Below, in pieces: positions 48,614 to 48,708 of a stretch of DNA of 48,708 bases. The DNA comes from an uncultured Clostridia bacterium (GTDB lineage Bacteria > Bacillota > Clostridia > Lachnospirales > CAG-274): assembly GCA_947627855.1 (NCBI GenBank), contig CANQXR010000017.1, positions 1-48,708 on the forward strand. The letters run 5' to 3'. Each line of letters opens with the position of its first letter. Position 1 is the stretch's first letter. The notes under the pieces were generated by a model. It was not told the origin of the DNA, searched no databases, and saw nothing but the letters and a program-made list of their open reading frames with translations. Both the position numbers and the translations under genes were made by a program.

Positions 48614-48708
48614 GGGCTTTGGCGAAATTTTTCACGGAAACAGCATTTACTTTTGAGGGACAACAGCCGTTGGGTCAAAAAGAATGTCAAGGAAAAGAGT
48701 AGGTTCAA

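Overview
The window looks like a piece of a low-to-moderate GC Bacillota chromosome, class Clostridia. The evidence is the gene order (cmk, ispH, rpsA; ftsE, ftsX, PcsB-like hydrolase; hisZ with a short hisG), strong GGAGG ribosome binding sites, sigma-A type promoters and a Firmicutes-type L10 leader. The left half, about 1 to 24.2 kb, is the late region of a siphophage-type prophage on the + strand. The rest is host chromosome.

Prophage (1-24.2 kb). A partial gene and a DUF6338-like membrane protein come first, then a terminator and a 400-base stretch without convincing genes. The structural cassette follows: HK97-type portal; a protease-scaffold-capsid fusion with apparent internal starts; head-tail connector, tail terminator and tail tube genes; two paralogous small beta-type proteins, each overlapping the end of a major structural gene; two tail-assembly chaperones; an N-acetylmuramoyl-L-alanine amidase placed inside the tail block; a gp10-like protein; a 3027-residue tape measure; Dit; Tal; a repeat-rich tail fibre with knob-like domains; small tail-associated proteins; an XhlA-like protein and a Dp-1 type holin. 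No terminase, integrase or attachment site is visible, so the left end of the prophage lies outside the window.

Host, minus strand (24.3-38.6 kb). A secreted WG-repeat protein is followed (reading leftwards from promoters near 30.3, 31.5 and 38.7 kb) by rnhA, a BaiN-type flavoprotein, an AroH-Cmk fusion, ispH and rpsA; lgt; a small two-helix membrane protein; an anchored stalk/propeller-like protein; and the divisome module ftsE-ftsX-M23 hydrolase, where FtsX carries an unusual insert of about 200 residues. A CdaR/PucR-type regulator is divergent from the his operon.

Host, 38.9-48.7 kb. A nine-gene histidine operon hisZGDBHAFIE runs on the + strand from a near-consensus promoter. It converges on glyA, a small unknown gene, rplL and rplJ on the minus strand; rplJ is preceded by an L10 leader, a terminator-like hairpin and a promoter.

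The most unusual signal is a dispersed family of three intergenic palindromic elements (about 31.57-31.92, 43.37-43.52 and 45.69-45.85 kb). Each has a short GACTGCGG-containing 5' part, then a perfect long hairpin (65, 37 or 45 bp arms, loop 2-4 nt) whose arm sequence differs between copies, then a second hairpin with a conserved AACCGYC/GRCGGTT tip and variable base. One copy sits inside the his operon between hisH and hisA.
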